This document shows, piece by piece, positions 48,601 to 53,015 of a stretch of 64,000 nucleotides of DNA; position 1 is the first letter of the stretch; every line of letters begins with the position of its first letter. The stretch covers positions 1,116,001 to 1,180,000 of the forward strand of contig OZ176052.1 in the NCBI GenBank assembly GCA_964247055.1, in the 5' to 3' direction. The stretch comes from Paragordius varius. Taxonomy: Eukaryota > Nematomorpha. The notes under the pieces are model-generated. The model saw only the letters and a list, made by a program, of their open reading frames with translations. It was not told the origin of the DNA and did not search any database. Both the position numbers and the translations under genes were made by a program.

Positions 48601-50014
48601 GATTTTGAATGTTTGCTGAAAAAAATTAGGCATCTAAAATTAAATGTAATTTGCTTTAATGATTATAAATCAAAATTAATACAAATTTAAAAAATGTTAA
48701 ACCAGAAAAAACAACTTTTTTTACCATCAAAGATATTACTGTTGTTGTTGTTGTTGTTATCGTCTGTTTGCATTCTAACGGACACATTTTGATTGATAAC
48801 AGTAGTGGCAGACGATTGTAATAAACCAAAATTTTCAACGGAAAAACCATCGTTTTCATTCTCGGTTATATTAGTATTTGGAAGATTATCAGAGGTTGTT
48901 GATGAATTTAAAAGCGCAAAGGAAGATACATTGATCAATGATGATGAAACATTGTTTGCGTTTTGTGATAAAAGTGCATTAATGCGTTTCTCAAGTTGGC
49001 ACAAAAGTACGGGAATAACATTTAGCGATGATTTAATATCATCAATATCTACATCAATCACGGTATTATTGGTATCATCACACTTATTTACAGGCGTTGT
49101 AGACAGTAAATTATTCAATGCTACCGGGTGTTTTATGGTCCTTTCAAACAATGTTATCAAACATTTTATAGATTTTTCTTGAATCTATTATAATGAGGAG
49201 GCGTATATAATTTCAAAATAATAAGGTCCATATATATATATATTTATTTGTATAATTATGACAAAAAATACCTCAACTTCAGGATAAACCAATATATCAA
49301 TCAAAGATGCCAAATATGATGGGAGTAATACATCTTTGGCATCAATTTTAGCGCAAAGTTTAGAAAGTACGGTCATTGCACTATTTAGCGTATCTTTATG
49401 TATAACATTTCCCATTTCTCTTATAAACAAAGTTATGGAATATATGCCCCCAATTTTGTATACAGCGCCGGATTCTCTGATACAAATCAACTCCAAAACC
49501 TATATATAATATAAAATTTGATAAAAATTTGCTAGCCAGAGCATTAGAGCTAAAAAATGATCACCTTGATACATTGTTCCGAAAGATCAAGACTTATTTT
49601 ATTGTCCTTGTTGGAGCTTATTAGTTTTGTGCAAAGAGCTTTTAAAAAGCCTTCAGCCGCAACCATACGTTTAGTACATTCAGCAGAAATGTCCAGAAAA
49701 TATGTTAAGGCTCTCGAGGTCACTTCTAAAATATTATCAGGAGCCGTTTCGTCCAAAAATATATTGCACAGAGGTGGTATGAATTTGCGTGGAGGAAATC
49801 TAAAAATTTTTGAGAAGAAAAAATTGGCACATGCATGGCAAAGAAAAAAAATCAATAAAAGTAATGCTTACAGTTCAAAAATTTGATCGACATTATCGGA
49901 CATAAGAAGCATCATACAAATTTGTTCAAGTGCAATAAGTTGAATATCTCTTTCGTCATCGTGGCCACTATTAAGCCATTCCAAGAGGGTCGTAGGGTCA
50001 GGATTATCAGTCAT
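2880..50014 (-). CDS. HECTD1: HECTD1-like HECT E3 ubiquitin ligase, 57 coding exons, about 4,229 aa
   Basis: HECT E3 ligases take ubiquitin from an E2 onto a C-terminal cysteine and pass it to substrates. In animals HECTD1 acts in the cytosol in development and signalling. I assembled the gene exon by exon on the minus strand. Every junction keeps frame and nearly all are GT..AG, from ATG at 50014 to TAA at 2882-2880. The CDS sums to 12,690 nt. The start is chosen because the first exon reads [17 protein letters not shown], matching the family's N-terminus. The protein is about 1.6 times the length of vertebrate HECTD1 (about 2,610 aa). Growth comes mainly from low-complexity exons 22-41 and an acidic insert in the HECT domain. 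Exon coordinates are given in the segment entries that follow. The least certain junctions are 23/24 (33801 to 33409, or 33791 to 33403), 28/29 (29385 or 29388) and the exon 34 start (21949 or 21952). Confidence 0.93.
3772..4142. mobile_element. Family A palindromic element (MITE-like), HECTD1 intron 55/56
   Basis: Reference copy of the family: inverted ends TACCATTTACAGTTCAAATT and its complement, with TA on both outer edges as in Tc1/mariner-type insertions. Each arm holds stacked units of the type AATTCAAATTCACCCTTGAAC. The core between the arms is shared by all copies: TTATGTGTTTTCGAACTAAT, then a TTTATGG..ATAGTTTATTATTTTTTCAG stretch, then AAAAATATA..GGTAATTTTTAATC. No protein is encoded. 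Confidence 0.85.
4640..5115. repeat. Three tandem units (about 190 bp) that include the exon 55 acceptor edge
   Basis: Unit 1 begins in exon 55 coding sequence (TTAAGGGGAAAAACTTTGTC at 4647). Units 2 and 3 begin TTAAGGCCCGAAGGCAAATA (4801) and AAGGCGCAAAGGCAAAAAAC (5000), each followed by a decayed copy of the junction and of the ATGAATTATATATGAT intron block. Confidence 0.8.
6510..6750. mobile_element. Family A element, short arms
   Basis: Ends ACCATTTAAACTACAAATTC and TGAATTTGAATTGTAAGTGGT with the family core between. It lies in the intron between exons 51 and 52 of HECTD1. Confidence 0.75.
6751..7147. other. HECTD1 intron 51, part right of the family A copy
   Basis: AT-rich sequence with no coding frame, RNA gene or clear repeat. 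Confidence 0.4.
7954..8498. other. HECTD1 intron 49, nothing recognised
   Basis: AT-rich intron sequence. I see no coding frame, RNA gene or repeat in it. Confidence 0.4.
8928..9099. mobile_element. Family B palindromic element
   Basis: A near-perfect palindrome of about 170 bases. The arms contain CACTATAGTAGGGCAATTTG and TGTATGGAAAAA, with a short loop around TTTATTCAATATTTTG. Outer ends are TGCATTTTAA-like. Non-coding. Confidence 0.8.
9541..9874. mobile_element. Family A element, decayed right end
   Basis: The left arm has about five stacked AATTCAAATTCACCC units. The right arm is eroded (ends TTGAATTCTTGGTATA). It starts 32 bases upstream of the exon 48 acceptor. Confidence 0.7.
10506..10687. 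mobile_element. Family B palindromic element
   Basis: Second copy, with arms of the GGTTGCTTATTTCACAACAC type. It lies in the intron between exons 46 and 47 and is followed by a (TA)n run. Confidence 0.75.
11180..14618 (-). CDS. HECTD1: HECTD1 exons 43-46: region leading into HECT (residues about 3041-3429)
   Basis: Exons: 14618-14100, 13738-13410, 13015-12888, 11369-11180. Exon 43 has [18 protein letters not shown] and [16 protein letters not shown] (compare LRRIWEPTYTIMYREM). Exon 44 has [17 protein letters not shown] (compare VLQLLRILYIVASD) with an Asn-rich N-terminal half. Exon 45 has [20 protein letters not shown], and exon 46 has [10 protein letters not shown] and [13 protein letters not shown] (compare GRLKHERVKVPRG). 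The vertebrate stretch starting CWSIEHVEQYLG is much reduced. Confidence 0.9.
11350..11890. repeat. Three tandem units (about 165-175 bp) that include the exon 46 acceptor edge
   Basis: The real edge CGAGCGATCTGAAAACAAAT (11362) recurs as CAAGCAATCTGAAAACAAGC (11528) and CGAGCGATCTAAAAACAAAT (11711). The intron block TTTTTTGACTATTTTTGTAT follows in each unit. Confidence 0.85.
12085..12880. repeat. Intronic minisatellite, seven units of about 115 bp
   Basis: Units contain AAAAACGCATATTTGGGACC, CAGCATTATATAAATTTTCT and AAGAAATAAAAGAAACTCTA. It lies in the intron between exons 45 and 46 and ends a few bases from the exon 45 donor. Short open frames here are a by-product of the repeat. Confidence 0.85.
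13739..14099. other. HECTD1 intron 43, nothing recognised
   Basis: AT-rich intron with no repeat or frame that I can support. Confidence 0.4.
14773..15049. mobile_element. hAT-like non-autonomous element with 8-bp target duplication
   Basis: Ends CCGTGGTTCTTAAC and GTTAAG-type CTATTAAGAACCACTG, the classic CAGTGGTTCTTAA hAT terminus. It is flanked by ACCTACAG (14765-14772) and AACTACAG (15050-15057), an 8-bp duplication with one mismatch. It is 277 bases long, has no coding capacity, and lies in the intron between exons 42 and 43. Confidence 0.75.
15325..20244 (-). CDS. HECTD1: HECTD1 exons 36-42: acidic region and [13 protein letters not shown] motif (residues about 2576-3040)
   Basis: Exons: 20244-20062, 19434-19282, 17810-17397, 17206-17148, 16983-16818, 16189-16013, 15567-15325. 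Exons 36-38 are strongly acidic ([20 protein letters not shown], then [11 protein letters not shown]), as is the matching region of vertebrate HECTD1. Exon 42 carries [20 protein letters not shown], almost identical to the family's [20 protein letters not shown], which anchors the whole region. Exons 39-41 are Asn/Ser-rich and have no obvious counterpart. Confidence 0.83.
15568..16012. other. HECTD1 intron 41, nothing recognised
   Basis: AT-rich intron with no repeat or frame that I can support. Confidence 0.4.
16453..16760. mobile_element. Family E element (TACAGTAAAAA ends)
   Basis: Inverted ends TACAGTAAAAACTGAATTTA and CAATTTTTACTGTA, with GACAACCATACTTTTTTAAA-type inner arms typical of family E. 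It lies in the intron between exons 40 and 41. Confidence 0.65.
17901..18656. mobile_element. Family A element with a hugely expanded left arm
   Basis: About 520 bases (17920-18440) are a run of some 25 imperfect units of AATTCAAATTCACCCTTGAAC, including variants such as TTTACATACGCTCGAACAAT that recur several times. A normal core and a short right arm follow. It lies in the intron upstream of exon 38. Confidence 0.75.
18657..19281. other. HECTD1 intron 37, right part
   Basis: Unique-looking AT-rich sequence between the family A copy and exon 37. No gene or repeat seen. Confidence 0.4.
19600..20080. repeat. Three to four tandem units (about 145-165 bp) ending at the exon 36 donor edge
   Basis: TTCCTACTTTCTTCTTGTAA at the exon 36 donor (20056) is repeated almost perfectly at 19911. 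Intron blocks of the CCCTATTTTAAAACCCAAAA / CTCATGATGAATTATATAG type recur at about 19627, 19768 and 19933. Confidence 0.75.
20827..21082. mobile_element. Family A element, divergent ends
   Basis: Ends ACCATTTGGAATTTGAATTC and AAAGTGTACCT, with the family core. It lies in the intron between exons 35 and 36. Confidence 0.65.
21131..35349 (-). CDS. HECTD1: HECTD1 exons 22-35: expanded low-complexity middle region (residues about 1608-2575)
   Basis: Exons: 35349-35235, 34081-33801, 33409-33011, 32585-32282, 30777-30636, 30293-30008, 29657-29385, 28478-28222, 27572-27445, 26868-26648, 24187-24076, 23376-23309, 21949-21725, 21223-21131. The region is Asn, Ser, Thr and Gln-rich with no domain I recognise. 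It occupies the place of the Ser/Thr-rich disordered linker of vertebrate HECTD1 but is about twice as long. Faint echoes of that linker are [10 protein letters not shown] (exon 25) and STAQSFPNL (exon 29). Exon assignment rests on reading-frame continuity, matched splice phase and donor/acceptor quality, because sequence similarity is weak. The exon 34 acceptor is a TAGTAG tandem, allowing a one-codon alternative. Confidence 0.75.
21975..22368. mobile_element. Family A element, left arm with eight stacked units
   Basis: It abuts a (TA)n tract 26 bases from the exon 34 acceptor. The left arm repeats the AATTCAAATTCACCCTTAAAC unit about eight times. The right arm is cut short and runs straight into the next copy at 22372. 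Confidence 0.75.
22372..22622. mobile_element. Family A element, inverted core, next to the previous copy
   Basis: A second copy starting only a few bases after the first. Its core is in the opposite orientation (TTAAAATTAAAATTTACCTA first), so this is a tail-to-tail pair. Confidence 0.7.
22995..23261. mobile_element. Family A element, decayed
   Basis: Ends ACCATTTACAATTCAAAGTT and TTCTAGGGTAATGGT, with the core intact. It lies 48 bases from the exon 33 donor. Confidence 0.65.
23723..24056. mobile_element. Family E element
   Basis: The arms carry TATACGGACGTAAACGTAAA, AAAGACAAATATTTT and GACAACCATAG. It ends 20 bases from the exon 32 donor. Confidence 0.65.
24240..24484. mobile_element. Family A element, reverse-oriented core
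   Basis: Ends ACATTTACAATTCAACTTCA and GATTTGAATTGTAAATGGT. It lies 53 bases upstream of the exon 32 acceptor. Confidence 0.7.
24955..26585. repeat. Intronic minisatellite, about 16 units of about 100 bp
   Basis: Tandem units of the form CGTTTTTGCCATTTACTTTA, AACTTATACAATTATAACCG, ATTTATTAAATAAATTAACT and AAAAAATCATTTATACG, repeated about 16 times with small indels. It fills most of the 2.5-kb intron between HECTD1 exons 31 and 32. ACGCGTTTTTGCC is the most constant word. Confidence 0.9.
26927..27125. mobile_element. Family A element, core partly deleted
   Basis: Ends CATTTACAGTTTAAATTCAC and TTTGAATTGTAAATGGT, followed directly by a (TA)n tract. About 60 bases of the core are missing. Confidence 0.65.
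27868..28061. mobile_element. Family D palindromic element (TACAGTAAGAGTAAGTATAC ends)
   Basis: A single-copy palindrome of about 190 bases. Arms include CCAAATAG..AACAAAGGGCA and their complement, with a loop at about 27945-27985. It lies in the intron between exons 29 and 30. Confidence 0.7.
28151..28172. repeat. C13T8 homopurine/homopyrimidine tract
   Basis: Thirteen C followed by eight T, 50-70 bases downstream of the exon 29 donor on the transcribed (minus) strand, where it reads A8G13. It is the only long C/G run in the window. Confidence 0.85.
28520..28798. mobile_element. Family E element
   Basis: The left arm starts inside the family (ATAAAGACAAATATTTTTTT). The right arm runs to CAATTTCAACTGTAAT. 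It lies in the intron upstream of exon 29. Confidence 0.65.
28878..29045. mobile_element. Family B palindromic element
   Basis: Third copy, with arms of the GGTTGCTTATTTCACACTAT type and the TGTATGGAAAAA core. It lies in the intron between exons 28 and 29. Confidence 0.75.
29658..30007. other. HECTD1 intron 27, nothing recognised
   Basis: AT-rich intron without visible repeat or frame. Confidence 0.4.
30833..31082. mobile_element. Family C palindromic element (TACAGTCATGTATCC ends)
   Basis: Complete copy: starts TACAGTCATGTATCCTTTAT and ends with its complement. The inner arms contain AACAAGAGCTCTATGGTA. TA/CAGT termini suggest Tc1/mariner descent. It lies in the intron between exons 25 and 26. 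Confidence 0.75.
31620..32312. repeat. Repeated copies of the exon 25 donor edge
   Basis: The real donor edge CCTATATTTGGCGTTCAAAC (32281) is echoed by CCTATATTTAACGCTCAAAC (31780) and CCTACACTTAGCACTCAAAC (31632), each with similar upstream AT-rich sequence. Confidence 0.65.
33410..33800. other. HECTD1 intron 23, nothing recognised
   Basis: AT-rich intron. Its boundaries are ambiguous because two donor/acceptor pairs keep frame (33801/33409 and 33791/33403). Confidence 0.4.
34183..34233. repeat. (TA)n microsatellite
   Basis: About 25 TA units in the intron upstream of exon 23. Other long (TA)n tracts lie at 38827-38858, 42270-42310, 42546-42598, 55637-55682 and 56241-56271. Several adjoin TA-targeting elements. 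Confidence 0.9.
34667..34925. mobile_element. Family A element
   Basis: Ends ACCATTTACAGTTCAAATTC and a decayed right end (AAATTTAAATTGGAAATA). It lies in the intron between exons 22 and 23. Confidence 0.65.
35030..35160. repeat. Short palindrome related to family E
   Basis: ATCAAGGTTTAAAAAGTT at the left is matched by AACTTTTTATACCTTGAT at the right, around a TTATCTTTT..AAAAGATTAA core. It lies in the intron between exons 22 and 23, with an E-like TTTTTACTGTA directly at the exon 22 donor. Confidence 0.5.
35712..38379 (-). CDS. HECTD1: HECTD1 exons 18-21: SUN/F5-8 discoidin-like domain (residues about 1353-1607)
   Basis: Exons: 38379-38053, 37252-37169, 36866-36759, 35956-35712. Exon 18 has HWINPAHYS and [13 protein letters not shown], matching EWVNPAAYG and YGRLEDILSRDNS. 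Exons 19-20 give the beta-sandwich core, including [18 protein letters not shown]. Exon 21 has YRYVRIIYK and closes with [11 protein letters not shown], matching FELYGTVNG at the end of the family's SUN-like domain. An Ala/Val/Pro-rich insert sits in exon 18. The MIB/HERC2 domain that follows in vertebrate HECTD1 is not found after exon 21. Confidence 0.87.
35957..36436. other. HECTD1 intron 20, right of exon 21
   Basis: AT-rich sequence with no frame or repeat seen up to the family A copy at 36437. Confidence 0.4.
36437..36739. mobile_element. Family A element
   Basis: Ends ACCATTTACAATTCAAATTC and TTTGAACTGTAAATGGT. It lies 20 bases downstream (intron side) of the exon 20 donor. Confidence 0.75.
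37280..37540. mobile_element. Family A element, reverse-oriented core
   Basis: Ends CCATTTACAATTCAAATTTA and TTTGAACTGTAAATGG. It lies 28 bases upstream of the exon 19 acceptor in a TATATATA stretch. Confidence 0.75.
37646..38012. repeat. Two direct repeats of about 105 bp, 260 bp apart
   Basis: TGATATTTAGCTTTCGTCGT.. at 37658 and TGATATTTAGGTTTTGTCGT.. at 37912 both run through a GAAATTTTTGATATACACGA block. They lie in the intron between exons 18 and 19. Confidence 0.7.
38380..39043. other. HECTD1 intron 17, left part
   Basis: AT-rich sequence with one (TA)n run at 38827-38858. Nothing else is recognised before the hAT-like element. Confidence 0.4.
39052..39292. mobile_element. hAT-like non-autonomous element, perfect 8-bp target duplication
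   Basis: Ends CAATGGTTTCCAACAGGGGG and GATGAGAGCCACTG, flanked by ATTTAAAT at 39044-39051 and 39293-39300. The interior matches the 14773-15049 element in the opposite orientation (for example ATTTCAGTTGTGCAAATAAT against its complement there). It lies in the intron between exons 17 and 18. Confidence 0.75.
39315..39536. mobile_element. Family C element, right end missing
   Basis: The left end TACAGTCATGTATCC is intact and the inner palindrome is present. The right terminus is lost about 20 bases from the exon 17 donor. Confidence 0.7.
39556..41038 (-). CDS. HECTD1: HECTD1 exons 14-17: conserved pre-SUN region (residues about 1190-1352)
   Basis: Exons: 41038-40980, 40551-40417, 40307-40242, 39785-39556. 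Exon 15 reads [20 protein letters not shown], matching RRLRFRLERAPGETALIDRT of vertebrate HECTD1. Exon 17 reads [17 protein letters not shown] and ends in LQWIGTDAG, matching VAKQWYDFDRSSFVFVR and IYWIGTNAK. Exon 16 is a small 66-nt exon with an unusual TTGAG acceptor but good phase. Exon 17 has an insert of about 35 residues relative to the family. Confidence 0.88.
39837..40078. mobile_element. Family A element, decayed
   Basis: Left end ACCATTTACGATTTAAACTC with the family core. The right end is degraded (GGGTGCATTTGCATTTGCT). It lies 52 bases upstream of the exon 17 acceptor. Confidence 0.6.
41010..41410. repeat. Tandem duplication (about 196 bp) including the exon 14 acceptor edge
   Basis: TTCGAATATTTGTAGCACTC at the exon 14 start (41015) recurs as TTCGAACATTTGTAGCACTA at 41211. 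The downstream blocks TATTTAAATAAAAATTTAA, CTTATAAAATAAAGTAAAA and TTGATATATATCCAAAA follow in both units. Confidence 0.8.
41467..41760. mobile_element. Family E element, decayed
   Basis: Recognised by AACCAACCATGCTTTTTT, AATTGATTGTGATACCAATT and the right arm ACGTTTTTGCCCGTATAATT. It contains a (TA)n run. Confidence 0.55.
41833..45923 (-). CDS. HECTD1: HECTD1 exons 8-13: second ARM-like helical region (residues about 664-1189)
   Basis: Exons: 45923-45519, 45125-44601, 44253-44110, 43490-43278, 42538-42411, 41996-41833. Recognisable pieces include [18 protein letters not shown], and [11 protein letters not shown] (compare LARLGVISKV). Exon 11 has [14 protein letters not shown] (compare MCSSGLVQALLTVL). 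Exon 13 has [20 protein letters not shown] (compare ALIRKLIAVLESIERLP). The vertebrate segment that begins with WRDWSIIRGRD should fall between exons 9 and 10. It is not seen, and the intron there is only 347 nt. Confidence 0.87.
42642..43063. mobile_element. Family A element, long left arm
   Basis: About ten stacked arm units on the left (42650-42840) and a short right arm ending AAAGTGTAAATGGT. It adjoins a (TA)n tract. Confidence 0.75.
43940..44135. repeat. Tandem duplication (about 105-120 bp) including the exon 10 donor edge
   Basis: AAACTTTTCTATATATAAAT then ACAGGTACGTGTTTTTTTAC (43946-44011) is echoed by AAACTTTTCTATGTATAAAA then AGTAGGTACGTGTAATTTCG (44053-44132). The second is the real exon 10 coding edge. 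Confidence 0.65.
44254..44600. other. HECTD1 intron 9, nothing recognised
   Basis: A 347-nt intron at the place where the WRDW-containing segment would be encoded in other animals. No coding frame of that kind is present. Confidence 0.5.
45126..45518. other. HECTD1 intron 8, nothing recognised
   Basis: AT-rich intron without visible repeat or frame. Confidence 0.4.
46057..46295. mobile_element. Family E element
   Basis: Starts TACAGTAAAAATTGGAATTA. The inner arm is GACAACCAACCATACTTTT. The right arm includes TTTGTCTTTATATTCTTACG. Confidence 0.6.
46457..47164 (-). CDS. HECTD1: HECTD1 exons 6-7: Ser/Asn-rich linker where ankyrin repeats are expected (residues about 485-663)
   Basis: Exons: 47164-46736 and 46563-46457. 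Exon 6 is Ser/Asn-rich. It retains one stretch, [20 protein letters not shown], that aligns with the helix preceding the ankyrin repeats in vertebrate HECTD1 ([20 protein letters not shown]). It then runs into N/T/Q/K-rich sequence. No ankyrin motif (G-TPLH-type) is present. The flanking introns (47165-48176 and 46564-46735) contain transposon copies or too little sequence to hide such exons. The exon 6 acceptor lies at the end of an (ATT)n run, 26 bases from a family A element. Confidence 0.82.
47190..47450. mobile_element. Family A element, reverse-oriented core
   Basis: Ends ACCATTTACAGTTCAAATTC and TTTTAATTGTAAATGGT. It lies 26 bases upstream of the exon 6 acceptor. Confidence 0.75.
47560..47735. 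mobile_element. Family E element, left part lost
   Basis: Only the middle and the right arm remain (CACCAATTTACATTCC through TTTGTCTTTTAGTTTTTACG to CAATTTTTATTGG). Confidence 0.45.
47762..47975. mobile_element. Family C element
   Basis: Third copy, slightly eroded at the right end (AAAGGATACATGG). It lies in the intron between exons 5 and 6. Confidence 0.7.
48177..50014 (-). CDS. HECTD1: HECTD1 exons 1-5: N-terminal ARM-repeat region (residues about 1-484)
   Basis: Exons: 50014-49872, 49799-49565, 49499-49272, 49184-48725, 48563-48177. This is the best conserved part after the HECT domain. Exon 1 carries [20 protein letters not shown], exon 2 carries [20 protein letters not shown], and exon 3 begins [18 protein letters not shown]. 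All are recognisable HECTD1 ARM-repeat signatures, expected to bind protein partners. Exon 4 has an Asn/Ser-rich insert with a polyN run near 48740-48760. Exon 5 ends in [15 protein letters not shown], the equivalent of the LLLVLLFEG segment before the ankyrin repeats in vertebrates. Introns 1-4 are short (65-160 nt), unlike the rest of the gene. Confidence 0.9.
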
Positions 50015-50030
50015 CTAAAATTCACATCAG
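50012..50030 (-). promoter_or_regulatory. Acceptor-like TTTTAG abutting the HECTD1 start codon
   Basis: Read on the minus strand, the sequence runs GTGAATTTTAG directly into ATG. It matches the acceptors used inside this gene, so a 5'UTR intron or a spliced-leader acceptor is plausible. Confidence 0.4.
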
Positions 50031-50689
50031 CTTCCAATAACTTTGAAATGTATGGCCGTATGATGTAATTGTTAAGACAAAGAAAACAGATTTTTCGTAT
50101 TATTGTATGGGTTTCTGATAATTATCTTAGAAAAATATAAAATCGTATTTTATTATTCGGTAAATCATACATTTGGATTTGTGTATCTAATAACACTAAA
50201 AATACTTTCAGCGGAGTACTTTACGAAGGGTAATAGTTTGAGCCTTATTTTTTTGAACTAAAAACTGGAGTTAAATAACAAATAAAAATCAATATGAAAA
50301 AATTTCAATTTGCCTTTATTTTAAAAAGGACTAGCTTCCAGCAAAAAATGGGACTTTCGGCCCATAACTAAAAGGTTTTGATTTTAAAAGAATATTTATT
50401 TTACTGATATTGTATGGATTAAAGGAGCGTTACTAATCGCGGCACATGGCCGCATATTTAAAAATTGTGACCCTTTTTATAATTATTATATAATACACGG
50501 CCCTTAAAACAAAATAAAAATTTAGGTTTCGTTTCACCAAAACTAATTTATCGTGATGATGCATATTCCTAAATATATAATTCGTCAAGATTTTTTATAA
50601 CCTATGCTTTTTACATTATCCAATGTGTTCCAACCATATACTCATAATATTAAGAATTAAATTTAAAAAAGGTGCTTTTTTGACTTAAC
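50015..50689. other. HECTD1 upstream flank
   Basis: Likely 5' UTR/outron and promoter of HECTD1 (minus strand). I cannot point to a convincing promoter motif in this composition. Confidence 0.35.
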
Positions 50690-53015
50690 ATTTCGATTCA
50701 AATTGGGGTATCTAAATACCCTAGACTAAATTTAAATTACAATTTTTAAAAAACTACTAAAGGAAACGGTCCCAATTTAAATTTATGCTTCTATCCTGAT
50801 AAATATTATATAAATATGCCAAAATATCTTGATAAAGTTTTGTTTTGAAAAAAAAGTTCCATCTCAATCTATTTCGACGCCATTTTTATTTTGCAAAATT
50901 TTTGCAAAATATTGTCTTCATTTAATTTTAAGGGTAAAACTAAAGCTTATTTTTTATATAAATTACATCTAACATTGATAGAAATAGAAAAAACGGTATA
51001 TTTTGTATTATTTTTTAATTTTAAAATTTGACACATGTGACGTTGACGAAATTTTTACCTTTCGGTTTTAGCTCAAAATAAGTAATATCAAGTATTTTTG
51101 AATAAATTTTTGTATATATTTCGGTTTATTAATGTTACTTAAGTGCAAAATTTTGCCATGGTATTGATTCCTTCCATACTTTTTAAAGTTATTGATTTTA
51201 AACAGGCCTGGGGTATCCAACTACCCCAATTTGAATCGAAGGACTAAAATGAGTGTGTTGTATCCAAGTGTTAAATGATCTAGCACGTTTTTAAACTTCA
51301 TTACCTTTTCATTTTGTGGACAATAAATTTTAGAGGAGATGTGTGCGGACTTGTTAATGAACTATTGTTTAAAAGTTATTTTGGTTAATTCGGTTTAAAA
51401 AGCAATTTTTTATATTTTTTAAAGTATTTGATTTTAAACAGGCCTGGGGTATTTAACTACCCTAATTAGATTGAAAGACTAAAATGAGTGTGTTGTATCC
51501 AAGTGTTAATCCTTCGATTCAATAGATAAATACCCAGGCCTGTTTCAAATTTTATTCTTTAAAAAATATGGAAATCGAAACCATGCAAAATTTTGCACAT
51601 ATAATGTTAATAAACCGAAATATATAATAAAAATTTCAAAAATACTTAATATTATTTATTTAACACTTCGAATCCAATTGAGGTATCTAAATACCCGAGG
51701 CTAAATTTACGTTATGATTTTAAAAAACTAAGGAAACGGTCCAAATTAAAATTTATGCTTCTATCCTAATGAAAATTATTGAATACTAGCGTAAATCTCG
51801 TGCTGCTACGCAGCCCGGGGAAGTCCTTCGGACTTCTGGAAGGGGAATGGCATTTTACGGGGGGAGCGGGTAAAAAGTGAGACTAAATTGAAAAAGCGAG
51901 ACGACTATGTTCGGCGCAATCGAAAATAAGTACACAAAAATCATATATGAAATTGAATGGTCCAACATGTTCTCCGGAAAATTGTCTCAAAGACACGATT
52001 TTTGTGGACTTCTGTTTTAAAAAAAAGTTTTTCACACGGGGTGGGCCCGAACTGGGGGCCTATTTCAAAAAAAAGGGCGAAGCTATTGTCAGGGCATTCA
52101 TTAATGATTAGATTTTTTCGATATTTGCATTTGATTGGGTCTACCGGTTTTCCTGTACCAGATCACAAAGCCAGCATTTTCCATTTTTATAAATATATAG
52201 ATGCCAAAATATTTAAAGGAAATTTTTTGAAAAAAAAGTTCCATGTCAAACTACTTGGACGCCATTTTTATTTTACAAAATTTTTGTAAATATCGTTCTC
52301 ATTTAATTTTAAGGGTAAAATTATAGCTAATTTTATATTTATATTACATTTCATATTGTTAGAAATAGAAAAAGCGGTTTATTTTTTTTTATTCAATTTT
52401 ACCATCGCACACATATCAAGTTGACTAAATTTTTACTTTCGGTTTCTTAAAATAAATAATATCAAGTATTTTTGAATTAAATTTTTTATATATTTCGGTT
52501 TATTAATGTTATCTAAGTGCAAAATTCTGCCATGGTTTCGATTGCTTTCATATTTTTTAAAAAATTTAATTTTAAACAGGCCTGGGGTATCCAACTACCC
52601 CAATTTAAATTAAAGGACTAAAATGAATGTCTTGTCTTCATGTGTTAAGCTAAAACAGAAAGATAAAAATTTACGTGACATGTGTGCATTGGTAAAATTG
52701 AAAAATAATACAAATACACCGCTTTCTATTAAAGTTAGATGTAATTTAGATAAAAAATTAGCTTTAATTTTACCCTTGAAATTAAATGTGATATTTTGCA
52801 AAAATTTTGTAAAATAAAAATGGGTTGAAGTAGTTTGACATGGAACTTTTTTTCAAAACAAAATTTTATTTAGATATTTCGGAATATTTATATAATTTTT
52901 ATAAGGATAGCATAAATTAAAATTGGGACCGTTTCCTTCAGTAGTTTTTTAAAAATCCTAACTCAAATTTAGTATGGGGTATTTTGATACTTTATTTTGA
53001 ATCATAATGTTACAC
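50690..53015. repeat. Nested direct/inverted repeat cluster between HECTD1 and ALG1
   Basis: A unit starting near TTCGATTCAAATTGGGGTAT (50694), with GGAAACGGTCCCAATTTAAA inside and ending near GGCCTGGGGTATCCAACTAC, is present several times. A forward copy is at 50690-51277, a partial forward copy at about 51405-51515, and inverted parts at about 51515-51780. A forward part is at 52200-52640 and an inverted part at about 52690-53010, which ends with the complement of the GGAAACGGTCCC block. The Helitron-like copy sits in the middle. Overall it makes an imperfect palindrome of about 2.3 kb. Confidence 0.6.
51786..52203 (-). mobile_element. Helitron-like 3' end and adjoining body, copy 1
   Basis: Read on the minus strand, the element ends with a stem-loop, a 12-base spacer and CTAG followed by T, the arrangement of Helitron 3' termini. 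Stem GCTGC/GCAGC is at 51802-51814 and a second stem GAAGTCC/GGACTTC at 51820-51836. The body to 52203 matches 56273-56599. No 5' TC end or Rep/helicase gene is visible, so a non-autonomous fragment is most likely. Confidence 0.5.

Noticed and set aside
48793..49182. 129-codon frame on the plus strand
   Set aside because: Antisense shadow of HECTD1 exon 4, whose minus-strand frame fits the family and splice phases.
49557..49886. 109-codon frame on the plus strand
   Set aside because: Antisense shadow of HECTD1 exon 2.
51957..52289. 110-codon frame on the plus strand
   Set aside because: It lies within the Helitron-like repeat and runs into a different repeat at its 3' end. The matching frame at 56380-56595 shows shared DNA ancestry, but I cannot show coding constraint.
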